DNA of 34,281 bases from Spiroplasma melliferum (lineage in GTDB: Bacteria > Bacillota_I > Bacilli_A > Mycoplasmatales > Mycoplasmataceae). The stretch lies in contig CP029201.1 of assembly GCA_005222125.1 (NCBI GenBank), positions 1 through 34,281 on the forward strand, in the 5' to 3' direction. Every line of letters starts with the position of its first letter. Position 1 is the first letter of the stretch. A program made the position numbers and the translations under genes. The notes under the pieces are model-generated. The model ran no database searches. It was not told the DNA's origin and was given only the letters and a program-made list of their open reading frames with translations. Below are positions 29,048 through 34,281 of the stretch, piece by piece.

Positions 29048-29383
29048 ATGGAAACAAAACAAAACGAATGAATAACAGTTAACATTTTGGCACGCAGAAA
29101 ACTAAAACGCGAAACCGAGAAAGCCGTTTTATTTTCTATTCCTAAACATAAAGGTTTGTCGGTGTGAATTAATAAAAAATGTATTCACGCTTTGCGTAAC
29201 GGAAAAGTGTTTGCTGTTGGTGTTAAAAAGAATGATGAATATACAATATGAACATATGACCCTGATAGCAAGCAACATTTAAAAAGTGAGATATGACAAG
29301 GTCAACACTTAATCAATTTGTATCAAAATGAATTTAAAAAAATTGTTGCTTGACTTAACAAACAACAATCGCTAAATAAATAA
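29048..29383 (+). CDS. Hypothetical 111-aa conjugation-operon protein, copy 3
   Basis: Identical to 115-450. Confidence 0.85.
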
Positions 29384-29421
29384 AATCGTTTATAACGCAT
29401 TGAGTTGATATCTTATTCGTT

Positions 29422-29453
29422 AAAATAACGTTCGATGCGCCACAGAGGACGAT
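29422..29453 (+). repeat. 32-bp inverted repeat, left member, copy 3
   Basis: Identical to 489-520. Its right-hand partner lies beyond the window end. Confidence 0.7.
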
Positions 29454-29480
29454 TTTTTTATAGAAAGGTAGGTGTTTAAA

Positions 29481-30995
29481 ATGTGAAAAAAAATTAAAAA
29501 TTGGCGCGATAAAAATATTAGCAATAAAATTTTTTATTGATTTATTTTTATTTTAGTAATACCGTTTATGCTTGTATGTTTGATAAATTGTGCTTCGGCA
29601 ATTATTATTATGTTTTTAAAATACCATACACTAGATTTTAAAAACTTTTATATTGCTTATGCTGATAAATACAGTTGGTTAATTTCAATTGTTTTGTTTA
29701 TTATTGCATTCTTATTTTTCTTGTGATTTTATGTAAGTCATAAAATAGATAATATGGATAGTCCTAAAACAAAACAACAAAAATCAAACAAAGCAAGTGA
29801 TAAAGAATTTAAAACATTACAGTTAAAAATGCTTGCGCTTAATAATAGGTATGGTATTCCAAAAAATAATTTAACTCAACATACTTTATTGGTTGGTACA
29901 ACTGGGAGTGGTAAAACAACAACATTAATGTTTTTAGTAAAACAATTAACTCAAATATTTAAACAGACCACAATAATAATTGATGGTAAGGGGGATATTG
30001 ATTTAATTAATAAAGTTAAACAACTAGACCCTAGTGCCTTTGTTTGAGAAATTGGTGGCACAACGGAATATAATCCGTTTGCGACAAAAGATAGTGTTGT
30101 ATTATCTGATAAGATAATGTCGTTGTTTGATTTTTCCGAACCGCATTATGAAGCATTGGTAAATGATTATGTGTTGATTTTAACCGAAACATTAATTAAT
30201 AAAAATATTGATTTAACATTAGAAAATATTATTAAATATTTTGATATTTCAGAATTAAAACAATTAATTAGTAAAAAAAACAGCAATTATGAATATTTAG
30301 AAAAAATCAATGAAGATGATATATTAGGTATGCGTTCGCGCTTGAATGTTTATCGCCAACAGTTAAAAATAAGTATCGGTATTAATAACAACTTATTAGA
30401 ATTGATTACTAAACATAAAACGATTTTGTTTAGTATTAATTCGTTGATGTATCCCAAATTGGCGGGTTCTGTCGGAAAAATCATTATCCAAGACTTAAAA
30501 GAATTAACCACCCTAAAATCAGTTAATCAAAAAATTAACATTGTATTAGATGAGTTTAATGTCTTTGCAAGTGAAACCATTGTCAACTTGATAAATAAGT
30601 CGCGTAGTTTTAATTATCAATGTTTTTTGTCTTTCCAAACAATCAACGACCTAAAAACAAACAATATGAATTTAACAGACACTATTTTCGGAAATGTTAG
30701 CACTATTGTTTGTCATAACATTAAAGACCCGAACACGGCGGAATATGTCGCTAGTGTCTTTGGTACCCAAGAAACCGAAAAACTAACTCGTCAACTTGAC
30801 TTTAAAAACAACACCGCTGATATGGGTTCAGTGCGTGCGGTGGATGAGTTTATTGTTCACCCGAACGACCTTAAAACCCTTAAAATTGGTGAATGCTATT
30901 TTAAAACCACTCTTTCGAGTGGCAAGTTATTTATTAAAAAAATTGCGGTTGACCCTACTTGTTTAGATGGTTTAATTCAACACTTAAACAAATAA
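29481..30995 (+). CDS. VirD4/TraG-type coupling ATPase, copy 3
   Basis: Same as copy 2 (G at the position of the copy 1 difference). Confidence 0.92.
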
Positions 30996-30998
30996 AAA

Positions 30999-31150
30999 TT
31001 ATGTTATAATTTGATAGACACTTATTACAAATTCCTTAATATCAAAGGTTCCAGTGTCATTTACTTTAACTTGTTTTTATAACATAAATAAATTTTACAT
31101 TTTTAAAATGCAAATAGAAAACACCTTAGTAAAATAAGGTGTTTTTGTTT
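30999..31150 (+). ncRNA. Candidate small RNA and operon terminator, copy 3
   Basis: Identical to 2066-2217. Confidence 0.4.
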
Positions 31151-31161
31151 CTTAAAATTTA

Positions 31162-31364
31162 TTGATAAATTTATTTATTTGTTGTACAATATAAATGTTA
31201 GCGTTAAAAACGCTAGGGCAATTTAAAAATGGAAACACAACAAATTTTGAACTAAACTGTGTTTCCACAGACAATTTTAACATATTTTATTTAACTTAAA
31301 ATGTGTTGTATCAATTATTATAATGTTTGTGGAAATAGCGGTCTGTTATTTCCCTTTTTATTTG
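31162..31364 (+). ncRNA. Leader A with promoter and terminator, copy 3
   Basis: Identical to 2229-2431. Confidence 0.6.
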
Positions 31365-31506
31365 TTTTCGCAAAGGAGTGATAAAAAATATTTTATCCGC
31401 ACATTTGTGATAGAATTAAAACAACTAAATAAAAGAAAAATGACTTTGGGGTCATTCTTCTATACACCTATTAAGGGTCTAGTCAACCGCTTAACTAGGG
31501 TTAATA

Positions 31507-31616
31507 TATAATTTAACTGAACCGCACAGTTGTGGTGGTTCTTGGTTAAATTATAACATTTTTTAATTTTTGTGTATAGGTAGAATGATAAAAAAGTCAT
31601 CTACCTATTTTTTTTA
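31507..31616 (+). terminator. Two tandem terminators before ssb, copy 3
   Basis: Identical to 2574-2683. Confidence 0.7.
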
Positions 31617-31651
31617 TTTATGAAAATATTTTATTAGAAAGGAAATAAAAA

Positions 31652-32074
31652 ATGAATCAATTTATCGGAATTGGTAGAACAACCAAAGATATAGAAATTA
31701 AACAAACAAGTACTGGGAAAGAATATGCCATATTTCAATTGGCAATAGCACGCCCATATTCAACACAAAAAGAAACTGATTTTATCCCTTGTCAGGTTTG
31801 AAATAAACAAGCCGTAGTTTTACAAAAATATTGTCAAAAAGGTTCTCAAATTGCAATTACGGGCATTTTGCAATCTTTTAAAAATAAAGAAGATAAAACA
31901 CAGTGAATAGTCCAAGTATCTAATTATGAATTTTTACATACAAATAATGACTTAAAAAAAGATATTTTACTATCTGAAAAATCAAATGAAATTATTGCCG
32001 AAGAGCAAGCAAATTATAGTTCAGAAGATATTAAAGAATTATTCAATGGTGATGATGCCATTTTATGAGATTAA
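31652..32074 (+). CDS. ssb: Single-stranded DNA-binding protein, copy 3
   Basis: Identical to 2719-3141. Confidence 0.92.
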
Positions 32075-32216
32075 AATTTCATCTATAATATCAATATTTT
32101 TTAACCTAAAATTATCGTTGAAACCAACCAAAAGAATATGATTCTACATTTTGGAAAATATCAACGCTGATAAGGGGCTTAAATACGGTTAAAACCGCAG
32201 AAAGGAGCATATTATT

Positions 32217-32870
32217 ATGCAACAATTACAAAAAGAAGAACAAGTCAATTACCACTTTGTTGAGATAAATGGGTTGAACTATAAAGTTATTAATCAACTT
32301 GATGAGAAAAAACATGTTTCTAATTTTTACTTACCGAAAAAATTAGTTCGCCAACACCCTACCCGCAAAGACAGTTATAAAGTCAAAATTTATGACAAAT
32401 TTATTTGTGTACCAAAAATAATGTGTTTTATTGATAAAACTGGTAAATATTTTTTGGTTGGGATTGATATGTTTTTTACCTACTGAATTTATAACACGCG
32501 TGATAATAACAAATATCGCTTGGCCGGTTATCAAGCAATTAAAGACACTGCAATTAAAGAATTGCATTATTTAACTGTGTCTGCTAGAAGATACGAAAAA
32601 GAACAAGCAACAAACCCATTTTTAAGTGGGTTAACTTACCAACAAGCACGCGAACAAATTTGCGCTGAAAGCGACAAATTAAAAGCAGAATACCAAACTT
32701 ATGTACAAAGTAAGTATTCTGCTAATAACATTAAAAAATCATCAAACAGAGAAAATAATTCTCTTATTGATAAGTTTAACACACACTATGAAAAAAACAA
32801 GGGTGATCCACCAAAATTATCCGAAGAAGAACTCGACCAATTATTAGTGGAATTAGACAACTTAGACTAA
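32217..32870 (+). CDS. Hypothetical 217-aa protein, copy 3
   Basis: Identical to 3284-3937. Confidence 0.85.
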
Positions 32871-33474
32871 CTCCCCTATCGAGTTCTTCACTCCCCTATC
32901 AAAAAAAGTATAAGAACTTGCGTAAAACCACAGATGTAGCAAGACAACGAATAAACAAAATTAAGATATGGTCATTATCATATCGTTTTTGCTATTTGGT
33001 AAATCACCTATTTTTATTATCATTTTTCTTCCAATATATAACCAAAATAAATACCATTACTATATCAAAACAACATAATTAATAAATTTTACATACTTTC
33101 TTAAATAAATTTAGCGGTAATTTTATTTAAAAAATACTAATATATAGTATAATTAAATAAATTAATATTAAACTTTTATTAGTTTATTTAATTTTTTATT
33201 ATGCTGCGGAACTACAAGCATTTTGGCACGCCAAGCACCCCAAACCCCGCACTCCCAACGTTGTTGATAGCACGGGGTTTGGGCTTAATGCTTGTAGTTC
33301 CGCAGTGGTGGTTATTTATTGGTTGTATTAATTACAATTAATACAACCAATAAATAACCACCTAGTTCCTTTTTTCTTTTTGCCCGAGCCCTTAAAAGAA
33401 AAAAGCGAACACAAAAAAGAAAAAACCCCACCCTGTTAGTATGACAACGGTGGTTGGTAAGGAGTTGATATTAT
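32871..33474. other. Candidate origin region, copy 3
   Basis: Matches copy 2. Hairpins at 33151-33193, 33204-33305, 33307-33362 (56-bp palindrome) and 33369-33405. Confidence 0.6.
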
Positions 33475-33819
33475 ATGGGTGAACAAGAAAAAATATTGCT
33501 GTTGATAAATAGTTGGGGATATTTAAACACCGAACAAATTAGTTTACTTTTAAATAAAAAAGAAAATGGTACATATAAATTTATTATGAAATTAGTTAGT
33601 AATAAGTTTTTAAATGTTGATACATTGCCGAAGAAAAATTATTATACTTTAACTAGTAAAGCACAAAGTCATTTAGGACGTGAGCATAAAAAAAACATTA
33701 AAGTTAATTACTATGAACTTGCCCACCAAGATATGCTTATCAAATGACTTTGTAGTCAAACCGATATCGAGCACAACCAACTGATACTGTTCGTAATTTG
33801 TTGAGTAAAGAAGGTTTAA
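33475..33819 (+). CDS. Short replication-relaxation-like protein, copy 3
   Basis: Intact, same as 19012-19356. Confidence 0.75.
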
Positions 33820-33820
33820 T

Positions 33821-34281
33821 ATGACAGAAAGTTTAAAAATTTTAGATTTATTAAATAAATGAGGATATTTAACAGCCGAGCAAATTGCATTGCTGTTAAA
33901 TAAACCGATTGAAAGTGCAAAAACTAATTTAAAAACATTACAGAAAAAACTTTTACAAAATAGATAAAACCACTCGCAAAAACATTTATTTCCTTTCGCA
34001 TAAGGGTAATACTTTTGTTGGGCGAGTTCATAAAAAAAACATTAAAGTTAATTACTATGAACTTGCCCACCAAGATATGCTTATCAAATGACTTTGTAGT
34101 CAAACCGATATCGAGCACTACCAAACTGAGCGGGAGTTGAAAATGGAAAATGGTAATCTCAATGCTTACCCTGATTTAATCATCACTAAAAACGATGATA
34201 GCGAAATTTATGTTGAATTTGAGCGCACCCAAAAATCGCCCAGTCGCTTTAAGAAAAAGTTAGACGGACATACTAAATGAT
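33821..34281 (+). CDS. Replication-relaxation-like protein, partial and frame-shifted
   Basis: Same gene as 19358-19948, cut by the window end. Near 33941 the CAACTTT of copy 2 reads CTTTT, a net loss of 2 bases that breaks the frame after about 45 residues. Copies 1 and 3 disagree with copy 2 at the same place in different ways, pointing to unreliable consensus here. Confidence 0.7.

Larger units (their letters stand above)
28934..34281 (+). repeat. Plasmid unit, partial copy 3
   Basis: Third copy, cut off by the window end inside the second replication-relaxation-like gene. It matches copy 2 at a constant offset of 14,463 except for a net 2-base loss near 33941. Confidence 0.97.

Noticed and set aside
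821-30995. Gene triplication (three coupling ATPases, three SSBs and so on)
   Set aside because: The whole 14.46-kb unit repeats, intergenic DNA included, so this is a repeated replicon and not gene family expansion.

Overview
The window reads as a Spiroplasma plasmid (citri-group type). The DNA is very AT-rich and every plausible gene lies on the + strand. The genes are only continuous if UGA is read as tryptophan (mollicute code 4), so the many apparent fragments are cut at in-frame UGA codons. The gene set is an ARP/SARP-type adhesin, a reduced conjugation apparatus resembling mycoplasma ICE proteins, a ParA partition ATPase, SSB and two replication-relaxation-like proteins. From memory, this matches the adhesin/conjugation plasmids of S. 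citri (pSci series) and S. kunkelii (pSKU146, about 14.6 kb).

The window is not 34 kb of unique sequence. It is about 2.4 head-to-tail copies of one unit of about 14,463 bp: copy 1 = 1-14470, copy 2 = 14471-28933, partial copy 3 = 28934-34281. The copies are essentially identical. I saw one substitution (position 1798) and a cluster of small indels confined to about 4.09-5.06 kb of copy 1 and about 33.94 kb of copy 3. This is most simply a circular plasmid assembled past its own end, although a genuine multimer is possible. Full descriptions are given once; entries for other copies give coordinates and differences.

Layout of one unit (copy 1 coordinates unless stated): (i) 7.87-14.58 kb continuing through the unit junction to 2.06 kb is a conjugation operon: adhesin, pilin-like VirB2-type protein, VirB6/TrbL-like membrane protein, PrgI-VirB4 fusion ATPase, a 111-aa unknown protein and a VirD4/TraG coupling ATPase. 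Most of these genes overlap or are a few bases apart. (ii) 2.07-2.72 kb has no convincing gene but is packed with promoter-like sites and hairpins, including a structured leader with a sister copy ahead of the adhesin. (iii) 2.72-3.94 kb carries ssb and an unknown 217-aa gene. (iv) 3.94-4.54 kb is a non-coding block of tandem long hairpins, including a perfect 56-bp palindrome, and is the best origin candidate. (v) 4.54-5.62 kb carries two replication-relaxation-like genes sharing an identical 90-bp segment, plus a mini-ORF. (vi) 5.75-6.06 kb is an unknown 103-aa gene. (vii) 6.30-7.58 kb is parA, a ribbon-helix-helix-like partner and a 50-aa ORF. (viii) 7.59-7.87 kb is the adhesin leader. A 32-bp inverted repeat pair at 489-520 and 6113-6144 may be duplicated oriT or recombination sites.

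Together the genes describe a self-maintaining, potentially self-transmissible plasmid whose adhesin is expressed from the head of the DNA-transfer operon. The most unusual content is RNA-level: two related leaders, each with a 5' hairpin, a shared 27-nt block and an intrinsic terminator. One sits before the adhesin with an alternative hairpin that could disarm the terminator; the other sits before no recognisable gene.
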